From a virus: a stretch of DNA of 64,000 bases. The notes under the pieces are model-generated. The model saw only the letters and a list, made by a program, of their open reading frames with translations, did no database searches and was not told where the DNA came from. Every line of letters begins with the position of its first letter. Positions within the stretch are counted from its first letter, which is position 1. The position numbers were made by a program, and so were the translations under genes. Below, in pieces: positions 8,011-15,985 of the stretch. The stretch is taken from positions 62,001-126,000 of the IMG/VR virus record IMGVR_UViG_3300023257_000007. One strand, 5' to 3'.

Positions 8011-8587
8011 TGGAGCATTCGGGATTCGCTTTTTTATCCAAAAATTTCTTAATGGCGTGGACTATATCATCAACCTAATTAGGTTGCCGGGCGCTCTAGG
8101 ATGTATGTCATCTAGTCTCTGAACCTTCCATTTCTAAATTAATAGCTTGGCTGCTGATTGCCGTATCTTTTTTTAAAAGACTTAGGGTTCCAGCAATTCA
8201 CCCAGTTTTTTCATTATATGTTACCATATAAGGGGTCCGAATTTAAACCCGAGTTCACAACAAGTTCCAGTTCGCTTTCTACAGATATATTTTATTTTTT
8301 CACAAACAAACAAAATATTCAATCTTTTTTATTTCAGGAAAATTGAAAAATCCCTATTCTATTTTATTTAAATACGATTAGACGTGTCGTACTTGTTGAT
8401 TTGTCTAGGCAACCACTTCCAGAGCAGATTCAACAACTGCTTCTTGTGAAGTTACAATATCAAAGATATCATCGGCTATTTCTATATTGCCATTTAAAAT
8501 TGTTTATCTCCGTATTTTACTTGAACTGAGATTTGACAAGATCTGCTTACTAACCTTCATCGAGAGTGTCTAAAGCCTGTATGCCCC
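8011..8587 (-). ncRNA. ssrA: tmRNA (SsrA RNA), interrupted by a group I intron
   Basis: The 5' end at 8587 reads GGGGCAT followed by GGCTTTAGACA, the tmRNA 5' signature. The 3' end at 8011 reads ATGCTCC-A. These form a 7-bp acceptor stem with a G3-U70 pair, the alanine identity element, and discriminator A73. T-stem TCGGG / CCCGA and T-loop TTCGAAT appear only after removing 8029-8245. A P2-like helix (GCAGAT with ATCTGT, followed by AGAAAGC) also matches tmRNA. Spliced length is 360 nt, normal for tmRNA. A tag frame ends at the TAG at 8405-8407 with ...SALEVVA; the resume codon is not certain. CCA is not encoded. Function: rescue of stalled ribosomes by trans-translation. It follows a tiny DUF5320-like gene and precedes a strong terminator. 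Confidence 0.9.
8029..8245 (-). other. group I intron in the T-loop of the tmRNA
   Basis: 217-nt ORF-less intron. The 5' exon ends GGGTT; intron-internal GGACCC pairs with it to form P1 with the canonical U-G at the splice site. P2 is TTATATG-GTAA-CATATAA with a GNRA loop. Core elements follow in the group I order P, Q, R, S: AATTGCTGGAACCC (near 8185-8198), AATCAGCAGCC (near 8149-8159), TTCAGAGACTA (near 8114-8124) and GATATAGTCC (8059-8068); R and S pair as P7. The intron ends in G at 8029, and the 3' exon CGAATCCC completes the T-loop. It lies between T-loop positions 55 and 56. Confidence 0.9.
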
Positions 8588-8594
8588 ATATTTT

Positions 8595-8747
8595 TTAAGA
8601 ACGTTGTCTACCTTGACCTCTACCTACACCTCTACCATTTCTTTGTCCATTATTAGAATTATTTTCTTCTGATGGTTTACATTTACCTAAACCTCTTCCT
8701 GTTCTAGGTCCGTTTTCATTTGGGCCTTTTCCATTTTGATTTGCCAT
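8595..8747 (-). CDS. DUF5320-like glycine/arginine-rich small protein
   Basis: 50 aa, rich in Gly, Asn and Arg. The motif GPRTGRGLGKC in the middle and the GRGVGRGQGR tail match the style of DUF5320 proteins (GPxTGRGxGxC), whose function is unknown. ATG at 8745-8747, stop 8 nt before the mature tmRNA 5' end, so the RNA is probably processed from a transcript that also carries this gene. A TAATATATAA box lies 16 nt upstream. Confidence 0.65.
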   Translation of the reverse strand: MANQNGKGPNENGPRTGRGLGKCKPSEENNSNNGQRNGRGVGRGQGRQRS

Positions 8748-8762
8748 ATTTACTTTTTTATT

Positions 8763-8772
8763 TTATATATTA
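8763..8772 (-). promoter_or_regulatory. TAATATATAA box for the small gene and tmRNA
   Basis: Recurrent promoter-like box 16 nt upstream of the ATG at 8747. It is the nearest candidate promoter for the tmRNA. Confidence 0.5.
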
Positions 8773-8803
8773 TTCTATTTATACTGAATTTTTCTAAAAA
8801 AGT

Positions 8804-9196
8804 TTATTCTTTATCTAAAAGTGGTATAATTTGATCTTGTATTTCTTCTTGTGTAATACCAGGATATTTTTCTAAAATATTATTATATAATGTAGTACTC
8901 TCTTCTTTTAAAGATTCAATTTTTTCAAAATTAGGTTGTAATTCTTTTTGTGTCTGTAACATAACTCTTTCAATATCATTCAACTTAGAATTTAACTCTT
9001 TTTGAAATGGTTCATCAGTTTCAACTATACCATTATAATCTTTAACCATCCCCTCTAACAGAGAATAAATATTATTTATTTCTCCTTTATATTGATTTAG
9101 AATTTTTTCTTTTTCTTTTATTTTTTCTAATTCAATAAAATACTCTTTTCGTATCCTAATAGCAGAATAAATATATTGTTTATTAATTTTCGACAT
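8804..9196 (-). CDS. hypothetical coiled-coil protein
   Basis: 130 aa, almost entirely helical with heptad-like leucines and isoleucines (residues 20-110). Its start overlaps the end of the 462-aa gene by 14 nt, so the two are co-translated. No family recognised; it may be a partner or chaperone of the upstream protein. Confidence 0.6.
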   Translation of the reverse strand: MSKINKQYIYSAIRIRKEYFIELEKIKEKEKILNQYKGEINNIYSLLEGMVKDYNGIVETDEPFQKELNSKLNDIERVMLQTQKELQPNFEKIESLKEESTTLYNNILEKYPGITQEEIQDQIIPLLDKE

Positions 9197-10571
9197 GCGC
9201 TTTATAACCTTTTTTCTTTGCTGTTTCTGGTAAACAATCTATAACTTTACCTTTTTCATTTACAAATTTATATTGTTGTTTACCTGTTTTAGTTATTTTA
9301 CCTGGTATCAACTTTTTTTCTTGTGTAACAATAATAGATTCTGTTTTAACAAGATTATTATTTTCTTTAACTGATTCAATAACTTCTTCAATTTCTTCAT
9401 CTTTTTTAGAATTATCAATCATTTCATCAAACAATTCTTTATGTTCACCATAAACCTCTGACTTAATTTTATTATAGATTTTCTTTTTCAATCCTGGTAT
9501 ATCTCCTAACAAATCTTTTAACATTTGTTGAGCATAATAATCAATAACATCACCTTTTAGATTCTTTGCAAACATTCTAATAAATGCTGGTTCGGCTATT
9601 TTTTCTTTTATACTTATATCAATAGAAATATTATATACTTTTTCCAACATATCAAACATACTATTAGCCATATTATTTACAGCATTATTTTGTATAGGTT
9701 GTTCTATTGTTTGTTCAACTGGTTGTTTCATAACATCTGTATTAATTTTATTAAGAACTTCATCAGTATTAACAATAGGAGCTTCAATTGCTTTTTGAGC
9801 CTGCCATTCCATCACTCTTTGTGAGTATGGATCACCTTGACCTGCATCAATTTGTTGTTTTCTTATAAGTTCTTCTCTTGGTGTTAACCCAGTTTCAGGA
9901 TTAACTTTAGATTTAGGTTTTTGTGGAACATTTTGTTTAATTTGTAAAACTACATTTGGATCATCTTCATCCACTTGTTTAAATTTAGACAAATCTTCTT
10001 CATTCAATCTAGTTGTCATTTTTAGTTCGCCTCTTTGTTCTGCTGTAGTATTCCACTCTCTCCTTACTAAATCAGCCCTTTGTTCAAGTGATAATCCATC
10101 TTCTTGTTTAACATTATTCTCATTCATTTTAACCTCTGTTTTCATACTTTCAGGAACATCAGCAACTTTTGTTGTATCTACATTTTTAAGTTGATTTGAA
10201 ACTTCCATTATAGAATTATTATTACCATATAAAAAATCTATAGCATCTACTACTTCTATATTTTGAGGTGGTAATTGCCCAGTATTTTGTAAAAATTTTG
10301 TACTTTCTTGTATTTTCTTTTTGTTATTAGCAATATCAGCTTGCATTTTTTGTTCTGGTGTCATAGGTTTTTCAACTTTTATTTGTGTCTTTTGATTCAT
10401 AAAAGATTCAGGGTCGACAGTTTCTAAATAATCATAATACGGAGTAAACATATTAACAAACAAATCTCTTTTTATTTGTACTCCATTACTCAATTCAATA
10501 AACATATCATTAGTATTATCAACTATATGTACTATTTCTTTAGTCTTATTATTTTTAAACTTCTCTGTCAT
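9183..10571 (-). CDS. hypothetical protein, Q/N-rich centre with a helical C-terminal domain
   Basis: 462 aa. The first 70 residues look like a small beta domain (IVHIVDNTNDMFIELSNGV). The middle 75-300 is polar and low-complexity with many Gln, Asn and Glu. About 300-400 is helical (MFDMLEKVYNISIDISIKE). The C-terminus is a short basic beta motif (KITKTGKQQYKFVNEKGKV, residues about 430-448). That last motif recurs in the small zinc protein near 25.6 kb (KKGNKRYIFITEDGKEV), suggesting a shared mini-domain. Virion or DNA-binding roles are possible; I do not recognise the family. Confidence 0.6.
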   Translation of the reverse strand: MTEKFKNNKTKEIVHIVDNTNDMFIELSNGVQIKRDLFVNMFTPYYDYLETVDPESFMNQKTQIKVEKPMTPEQKMQADIANNKKKIQESTKFLQNTGQLPPQNIEVVDAIDFLYGNNNSIMEVSNQLKNVDTTKVADVPESMKTEVKMNENNVKQEDGLSLEQRADLVRREWNTTAEQRGELKMTTRLNEEDLSKFKQVDEDDPNVVLQIKQNVPQKPKSKVNPETGLTPREELIRKQQIDAGQGDPYSQRVMEWQAQKAIEAPIVNTDEVLNKINTDVMKQPVEQTIEQPIQNNAVNNMANSMFDMLEKVYNISIDISIKEKIAEPAFIRMFAKNLKGDVIDYYAQQMLKDLLGDIPGLKKKIYNKIKSEVYGEHKELFDEMIDNSKKDEEIEEVIESVKENNNLVKTESIIVTQEKKLIPGKITKTGKQQYKFVNEKGKVIDCLPETAKKKGYKAHVEN

Positions 10572-10708
10572 TTTATATTTTATATTTTTTTGTTATACTT
10601 TATATTTGATTTTTAGTTTTTAAAATTCTTTAATTTTATATATAGATGATAATGAAACTCAAATTAAATTAAATTTTAAACCGATTTTAAATTAAAATAT
10701 ATATCATT

Positions 10709-11188
10709 ATGAGATACAAATCATTAACATATAAAGGTGAAACCTATACAGAACAATACAAAATAGACGATATATTAATATCAGAAAATTTTAGTTGGAT
10801 TTTAGATGCTGAAATTGAAAATGCAGACATTGAAATATCTAAAGAAACATTAATTTGGAACAATGGATTATGGTATAATGGTGCTTGGACTTATGGTGTT
10901 TTTAGAAATGGTGAATGGAGATATGGTGTTTGGAAAGGTGGTGTTTGGTATAACGGCACATGGAAAAATGGAAGATTTGAATCTGGTATAATTTTTGGTG
11001 GTAAATTTATAAATGGTATTATATTAGGACAAGAAATAAGGGGTGGTGAATTTATAAATGTTGATATTTCTGACCAAGTAAAACGAAGTGATATTGGTGA
11101 TTCCAATAATGATAATATACCTGCTCAAGGTGAGTCAATTTTAGAAAATGTCCTAAGTTTTAAACTATTTATTAATCTTAAAAATTAG
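10709..11188 (+). CDS. W-x-N-G repeat protein, MORN-like
   Basis: 159 aa. Residues about 50-110 contain at least nine short units of the pattern W/F-x-x-G-x-W/F (LWYNGAWTYGVFRNG, then YGVWKGGVWYNG), a MORN- or beta-hairpin-like repeat known from phage and bacterial surface or structural proteins. An N-terminal segment (MRYKSLTYKGETYTE) precedes the repeats and the tail is polar. The promoter-like AATATATATC lies just before the ATG. A tail-fibre or decoration role is plausible but inferred. Confidence 0.6.
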   Translation: MRYKSLTYKGETYTEQYKIDDILISENFSWILDAEIENADIEISKETLIWNNGLWYNGAWTYGVFRNGEWRYGVWKGGVWYNGTWKNGRFESGIIFGGKFINGIILGQEIRGGEFINVDISDQVKRSDIGDSNNDNIPAQGESILENVLSFKLFINLKN

Positions 11189-11270
11189 TCATTTAATATC
11201 CTTCTAGGGACATCCTTCGCTTAGTTCCCGTTCAAGACCTTAAATAGGTAGATGATTGGAGGAAGGTGGG
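11189..11270. other. GC-richer intergenic island of unknown function
   Basis: About 80 nt between convergent genes, clearly richer in G and C than the surroundings. It holds GGGAC / GTTCCC, an imperfect hairpin around a CCTTCGC loop region, and purine runs GGAGGAAGGTGGG. I found no complete tRNA, intron core or ORF. It may be a terminator-like structure or the remnant of an RNA element. Confidence 0.3.
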
Positions 11271-11471
11271 TTACTGAATGTTCGAGTCATTCGTGTCTAA
11301 TCTTTTCATTAAATCCTTAATTAATTTTTCAATTATTTTAATAGAATTTTGTAAATAAATACATTCAACACATCTTTTCGACATACCATGACTGGTCATG
11401 AGATCTGTTCTAATACTTTCTAAAAGTTTTTTACTATTATTTAATTTACTAATTATTTCAGTTTTTTCCAT
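11271..11471 (-). CDS. hypothetical small helical protein
   Basis: 66 aa with an amphipathic helical pattern and a Cys-x-x-Cys (CVEC) near residue 34. No family recognised. Monocistronic on the minus strand, convergent with the repeat-protein gene. Confidence 0.5.
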   Translation of the reverse strand: MEKTEIISKLNNSKKLLESIRTDLMTSHGMSKRCVECIYLQNSIKIIEKLIKDLMKRLDTNDSNIQ

Positions 11472-11568
11472 AATTGAATATAACCATTAATATCTAAAAT
11501 AAAAAATAAACAAAATTTTTATTTAAACATATAAAATGATGTAAAACTAAAAAACAATAAACAAAAAA

Positions 11569-12636
11569 TTGATTAGTTACTTCGGAGGAAAAGCAAAAAT
11601 GGGTGAGTGGATATATCCATTTATTCCAAAAAACATTAAAACATACGTAGAACCTTTTTCAGGTGCTTTTTGGATTTATTTTAATACAAAAAATGATTTC
11701 ACACATTGTGATAAAGTTGTATATAACGATATTAACAAATATATGTTAAATCTTATGTATTGTGCTAAAGATCATCAAAAATTACTTGCAAAAATTGAAA
11801 GTGAGTTAAAACCAGGTGGATTTTTATACAATCCACACAAATTTAAAACACCAGAATATAAACAAGTTTATAAAGATTTGTATTATGAATATAAACATTG
11901 TAGAGATAAAAATAAATTCTTAGAAGATCCTATTTTTGAAATAGGTGACTATGATGCAGCAGTTAAATATGCATTTTTAATAACTTCAGCGTTTAATGGT
12001 TGTTTTCCTAAAGCTGCAGGTTTTTCAGGTATTGCAACCAATGGAAAATATAAATTACAAACATTTATTAATAAACTAAATAAAAAAGCAATTCAAGAAA
12101 AACTTGAAAGTATCACAGACTTTGAATTATTTGATTTTGAAGATTTAATTAAAAAATATGATAGTGAAGAAACTTACTTCTATTTAGATCCACCTTATTT
12201 CGATCCAAAAGGTAAAAGACTTGATTGGTATGGTGTTAAAGATGATAGTATGTTTGGTGTTGGTGGTCATGAAAGATTAGCTAATTTATTACAAAATACT
12301 AAAGCAAAATGGTCTCTATCTTACTATAATTATCCACAATTAGAAAAATGGTATCCAAATACAAAATACAATTGGGAATCTAAAGATTTCTTTAGAAGTT
12401 CTGCTTCTTTTTCAGACAACAAAGATGTGAAAGGAACTGAAATATTGATAATGAATTATAACTTTGAAGAGGAAGAGTATAAAAATAAGATGAAAAAATC
12501 TATACCTACAATAAAAGAAAAATTTAAAGATTGTACTGAAGAAGAATTTCCAAATAGAGAAAACGATAAAATATTACTCAACAAATTAAAAGATATTGGT
12601 GATAAAATGAACGAAAACGATGACTTCTGGAACTAA
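11569..12636 (+). CDS. D12-class DNA adenine N6-methyltransferase
   Basis: 355 aa Dam-like enzyme that transfers methyl from S-adenosylmethionine to adenine in DNA. Motifs: N-terminal YFGGKAK, matching the FxGGK SAM-binding start; VEPFSG near 28; NDIN near 53; and the catalytic DPPY near residue 203 in FYLDPPYF. It starts with TTG at 11569, which places YFGGK at residues 4-8 as in the family. A roughly 60-residue charged tail (from about 300) is extra. It overlaps the Nudix gene by 17 nt. A second, shorter D12 methylase lies at 21.8 kb. Likely role: self-protection from restriction or regulation. Confidence 0.88.
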   Translation: MISYFGGKAKMGEWIYPFIPKNIKTYVEPFSGAFWIYFNTKNDFTHCDKVVYNDINKYMLNLMYCAKDHQKLLAKIESELKPGGFLYNPHKFKTPEYKQVYKDLYYEYKHCRDKNKFLEDPIFEIGDYDAAVKYAFLITSAFNGCFPKAAGFSGIATNGKYKLQTFINKLNKKAIQEKLESITDFELFDFEDLIKKYDSEETYFYLDPPYFDPKGKRLDWYGVKDDSMFGVGGHERLANLLQNTKAKWSLSYYNYPQLEKWYPNTKYNWESKDFFRSSASFSDNKDVKGTEILIMNYNFEEEEYKNKMKKSIPTIKEKFKDCTEEEFPNRENDKILLNKLKDIGDKMNENDDFWN

Positions 12637-13060
12637 TATTTATAAATCAGCTGGTTTAGCTTTAATTAAAGATAATAAATTATTATTAGGACATCCCGCT
12701 AATAGTAAAAGACAAAATTTTTATAGCATTCCAAAAGGACAAATACACGAAGGAGAATCTAAAATTGATGCTGCAATTCGTGAAACTAAAGAAGAAATCG
12801 GAATAGATATACCAATATCTATGATAAATACTGAACCAGAATATAAAATAGAATATAAAAATAAAAAAGGCGAACATTATAAAACAGTATATTATTATAT
12901 TGTATATTTACCAAATAATTTTATAAGTGATATTATATCCATAGAACAATTACAACCAGAAGAAATAGATTATGCTGAATTCTTAACACATAAAGAAGCA
13001 GAATCTAAAATATTCTGGAGATTTAAACCAATTTTAAAACATATTGAAAATGAAATTTGA
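12620..13060 (+). CDS. Nudix hydrolase
   Basis: 146 aa with a complete Nudix box at about 40-62 (G-x5-E-x7-REUxEExGU, here ending RETKEEIGI). Family members hydrolyse nucleoside diphosphates linked to another moiety; the substrate cannot be told from sequence. T4 NudE is a phage precedent. Start overlaps the methylase gene by 17 nt; the ATG of a decayed gene overlaps its end. Confidence 0.85.
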   Translation: MTSGTNIYKSAGLALIKDNKLLLGHPANSKRQNFYSIPKGQIHEGESKIDAAIRETKEEIGIDIPISMINTEPEYKIEYKNKKGEHYKTVYYYIVYLPNNFISDIISIEQLQPEEIDYAEFLTHKEAESKIFWRFKPILKHIENEI

Positions 13061-13293
13061 TTTCATTCTTCGATAAATGCAATGTCTGCATTATGTGAAA
13101 AAACTCTTTTTCTAAATTTTATTACGAAAAAAGAGATAAAGTTTATAAAACACAAAAATTACCTATAACATCAAAATTATCAAAATTTACCACATTTGAT
13201 TTAAATTCAATATTAGAAAGATCTAAGGAAATTTCTAAATATGGTATTAAAGAATGGTTAATTGGTGATCAACTTGATAACATCATATTATAA
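13050..13293 (+). pseudogene. decayed gene beside a homing endonuclease
   Basis: Protein-like sequence exists in three successive frames: MKFDF at 13050, SINAMSALCEKTLF further on, then a third frame from about 13106 (FYYEKRDKVYKTQKL ... IKEWLIGDQLDNII) ending with TAA at 13291-13293. No single frame spans it, so it looks like a gene of about 80 codons with at least two frameshifts. It overlaps the 3' end of the convergent homing endonuclease, so the insertion may have accompanied its decay. Confidence 0.5.
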
Positions 13294-14176
13294 AGAATGA
13301 TTCTAATATTTGTATAACATTTTCATCATAACGTATTCTTATCAAATCGATATTGTTTTCTTTACAATATCGATTTTTTATTTCGTCATTGTTTTGTGTT
13401 TCTTTTAATTTTTTCCAAATTTTATTTTCTCTAAAATGTTGTTCACCATCATATTCAATACACAAATTATGTTTTGGTAAATAAAAATCAAAAGGTAATG
13501 GTAACTTATTTCTACAATCTTTAAATCTAAATTGAATTTCAAAGTCAATATTTCTATCTGATAGATAATTTCTTATTTGTGTTTCACCATGAGACATTCT
13601 ACATATTGGACAACCTTTACCAGATAGGTGGTTGTTCGGTGTTTGATTAAATGTACCATGTTTATCACATATAATTTCAACTTTTGAAATTGCATTTACA
13701 TATTTAACATCACAATAATCATACATATCACCGTGTTTTAATTTTGATTTTTTAATAAATTCTTTCGTATTAGATCTATATGTACCATCACACTTTGGAC
13801 ATCCAGAAACATAATGAGATCTTGGTTCTTGTTCAAAAACACCGTGTTCTGGACACACAATTTTAACCTTGGTTTTATTATTTTCATATTCAACTAAATC
13901 ATAAATATATTTATCACCGTGTTTTAATTTTGATTTTCTAATAAAATCATCGTTTTTAAGAGAAAACAATTCGTTTTTATGTTCTGATGAACATTTTGTA
14001 CAACCACCACCTCTCATATGGACATCTGGTCTTTGTTTAAAAATTCCATGTTTATTGCAAATGATATTAACACATAAACTATTTTTAATATAATTCACTA
14101 AAGAATAATCATATCTAAGTCCATGTTTTTTGATAGATTTTTCAACAAAAATCATAGTATTATACTTTACAGGCAT
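13283..14176 (-). CDS. homing endonuclease, DUF723-like repeats plus Vsr-like nuclease
   Basis: About 297 aa from the ATG at 14176; a TTG at 14206 would add 10 residues. Three tandem units of the type F-x-x-K-S-x-x-K-HG-x-x-Y-x-Y ... I-x-C-x-x-HG-x-F-x-Q-x-P-x-x-H-x-x-G-C-P-x-C cover about 10-200, as in DUF723-type DNA-binding repeats of phage homing endonucleases. The C-terminus (GETQIRNYLSDRNI, FDFYLP, CIEYDGEQHF) is a Vsr/DUF559-like nuclease with E, D and D-x-x-H catalytic candidates. It is a freestanding mobile gene between the decayed gene and the GMP-reductase-like gene. Confidence 0.8.
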   Translation of the reverse strand: MPVKYNTMIFVEKSIKKHGLRYDYSLVNYIKNSLCVNIICNKHGIFKQRPDVHMRGGGCTKCSSEHKNELFSLKNDDFIRKSKLKHGDKYIYDLVEYENNKTKVKIVCPEHGVFEQEPRSHYVSGCPKCDGTYRSNTKEFIKKSKLKHGDMYDYCDVKYVNAISKVEIICDKHGTFNQTPNNHLSGKGCPICRMSHGETQIRNYLSDRNIDFEIQFRFKDCRNKLPLPFDFYLPKHNLCIEYDGEQHFRENKIWKKLKETQNNDEIKNRYCKENNIDLIRIRYDENVIQILESFFII

Positions 14177-14224
14177 ATTTTTAATAATTTTTAAGTAATG
14201 ATTCAAACATTATCTAATATATTT

Positions 14225-14234
14225 TATATATAAA
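14225..14234 (+). promoter_or_regulatory. TTATATATAA box upstream of the GMP-reductase-like gene
   Basis: Variant of the recurrent box, 10 nt before the ATG at 14244. A further TAATATAT lies a few bases upstream. Confidence 0.4.
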
Positions 14235-14243
14235 AGTAAAAAT

Positions 14244-15347
14244 ATGAAATTTGATTTTGACGACATTTTAATACAACCATCTACAATAACTGACATAGTA
14301 AGTAGAGATAATATTCCCGTATATGATGAAAATGGTATGTTACCATTATTCACAGCACCAATGGACACGGTAGTGAATTTAACAAATTATAAAATATTTT
14401 TAGAAAATGGTATACGTGTTGTTTTACCAAGGACAATAAATGATATTTATGATTTGCCTTATGATGAAAATTCAGAATATTTATGGTTTTCTTATGGTTT
14501 AAATGATATTGATAATTTATTTTTATCTGATATAACTGGCACGAAAGTTGATTCAAGATCATATCTTATCCAAGATTATTTGAAAAATAATAGATTATTT
14601 ATTTTAATTGACATAGCTAATGCTCATATGACCAAATTACACAACCAAATCAAATCATTAAAAGATAAATATAATGATATGTTAGAAATAATGGTTGGTA
14701 ATATAGCAAATCCAGAAACTTACAAAATATTATCTGATTTAGGTGTCTGGGGAGTTAGATGTACTATAGGAAACGGTTCAGGTTGCCTTACAACAGAAAA
14801 ACTAGGTTTAGGTTACCCATCAGCATCTTTAATAAATGAATGTTATGACATATCACTAACATTAAATAAACCGGCTAATATTATAATGGATGGTGGTTTA
14901 AAAGAAGATCGAGATTTTATTAAAAGTTTTGCACTAGGTGCAGATTTCTGTATGAGTGGTGGAGTCTTCAACAAAGCATTAGAAAGTTGTGCTGATACAT
15001 ACACACAAAATGTTAAACATGACTGGGGAACAGAACCTGGATCTTTAATTGATCAATATCATGAAGATACAGTTAAAATGTTTAAAAATGGTACAAAATT
15101 CTTTAAAAAATTTAGAGGAATGAGTACTAAAGAAGTTCAAAAATCTTTAGGAAATAAAGTATTGAAAACATCCGAGGGTATAACTAAAATGAACCCTGTA
15201 GAATATACATTAGAAGGCTGGGTAGATAACTTTAAACATTATTTAAGTTCTGCTATGTCATATACAAATAGTAATAATTTACAAGAATTTAAAGGTGTTA
15301 AATATAACATGATTACTCAAAACTCATTTAAAAGATATAATAAATAA
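14244..15347 (+). CDS. GMP reductase / IMP dehydrogenase family enzyme
   Basis: 367 aa (beta/alpha)8 enzyme. DDILIQPS at 6-13 and TAPMDTV at 37-43 are the family's N-terminal signatures; the catalytic loop is GNGSGCLTTEKLGLGYP (176-192) with Cys181; DGG at 216-218, GADFCMSGG at 232-240 and FRGMST at 290-295 bind phosphate and nucleotide. The GYP after the loop favours GMP reductase over IMPDH, and there is no CBS domain. GMP reductase converts GMP to IMP with NADPH; IMPDH does IMP to XMP. The loop departs from the usual GSVCTTR, so the direction is uncertain. Purine pool control during replication is the likely purpose. Confidence 0.85.
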   Translation: MKFDFDDILIQPSTITDIVSRDNIPVYDENGMLPLFTAPMDTVVNLTNYKIFLENGIRVVLPRTINDIYDLPYDENSEYLWFSYGLNDIDNLFLSDITGTKVDSRSYLIQDYLKNNRLFILIDIANAHMTKLHNQIKSLKDKYNDMLEIMVGNIANPETYKILSDLGVWGVRCTIGNGSGCLTTEKLGLGYPSASLINECYDISLTLNKPANIIMDGGLKEDRDFIKSFALGADFCMSGGVFNKALESCADTYTQNVKHDWGTEPGSLIDQYHEDTVKMFKNGTKFFKKFRGMSTKEVQKSLGNKVLKTSEGITKMNPVEYTLEGWVDNFKHYLSSAMSYTNSNNLQEFKGVKYNMITQNSFKRYNK

Positions 15348-15461
15348 TATGATTAAACCAGGTGATATAGTAACGAAGTAAAAAATGGAAATTTTAAAGA
15401 ATTTTTTATTTAATAGTATTTTATTAAATTTATAAGAATTTTTATCGAAAAACAGAGAAAC

Positions 15462-15971
15462 ATGAAAAACAGAGAAATCGAAAGAAAATGGTTAATAAAT
15501 AAAAAAGATTTACCAGAACTAACAAAAATGCCTTATATTAATATAACACAAGGTTATATGAAAAGTGATGGTGAGCTTACAATAAGATTGAGACAATCTC
15601 TTTATATGAGATATTCAAATGATTTAATTGGTGAAGAATATACAATGACAATAAAAGGCGCTGGACTAAAAGATAGAGAAGAAAGAGAATCTGTTATTTG
15701 GAAGCCTCAATTTTCTACATTTTGGCCACTATGTCGAGAATACACAATACACAAACATAGATATGAATATACTGGCGTAAATAATAATATAATACAAATA
15801 GACATATTTAAAAATGAATTTAAAGATCTTTATATGTTAGAAATAGAATTCAACACATTAAAAGAATGTGATGAATATGTATCAGAAGATTGGTTTGGTA
15901 AAGAAGTAACAGAAGACTTCAAATATTCAAACTTTTATATGGCAGTAAACAAAAAACCTATTTTAATATAA
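15462..15971 (+). CDS. CYTH-domain triphosphate-binding enzyme
   Basis: 169 aa. The ExExK signature is present as EIERKWL (residues 5-11), followed by TIRLRQ (39-44), TMTIKG (about 61-66) and LEIEF (about 127-131), the alternating charged strands of the triphosphate tunnel. CYTH proteins hydrolyse inorganic or nucleoside triphosphates, make cAMP or cleave thiamine triphosphate; which applies cannot be decided. It is followed 14 nt later by a small unknown gene. Confidence 0.85.
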   Translation: MKNREIERKWLINKKDLPELTKMPYINITQGYMKSDGELTIRLRQSLYMRYSNDLIGEEYTMTIKGAGLKDREERESVIWKPQFSTFWPLCREYTIHKHRYEYTGVNNNIIQIDIFKNEFKDLYMLEIEFNTLKECDEYVSEDWFGKEVTEDFKYSNFYMAVNKKPILI

Positions 15972-15985
15972 TTAATATACTTTTT

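Noticed and set aside
11277-11293. GAATG-TTCGAGT-CATTC, a perfect T-arm look-alike on the plus strand
   Set aside because: A 5' partner TAGGGAC gives an acceptor with a mismatch, but no D-arm or normal anticodon arm fits in the 64 nt between, and the hairpin lies inside the end of a minus-strand gene.
15349-15381. Mini-ORF MIKPGDIVTK after the GMP-reductase-like gene
   Set aside because: Only ten codons before a stop, with A/T-rich noncoding sequence after it; at most the truncated start of a lost gene.
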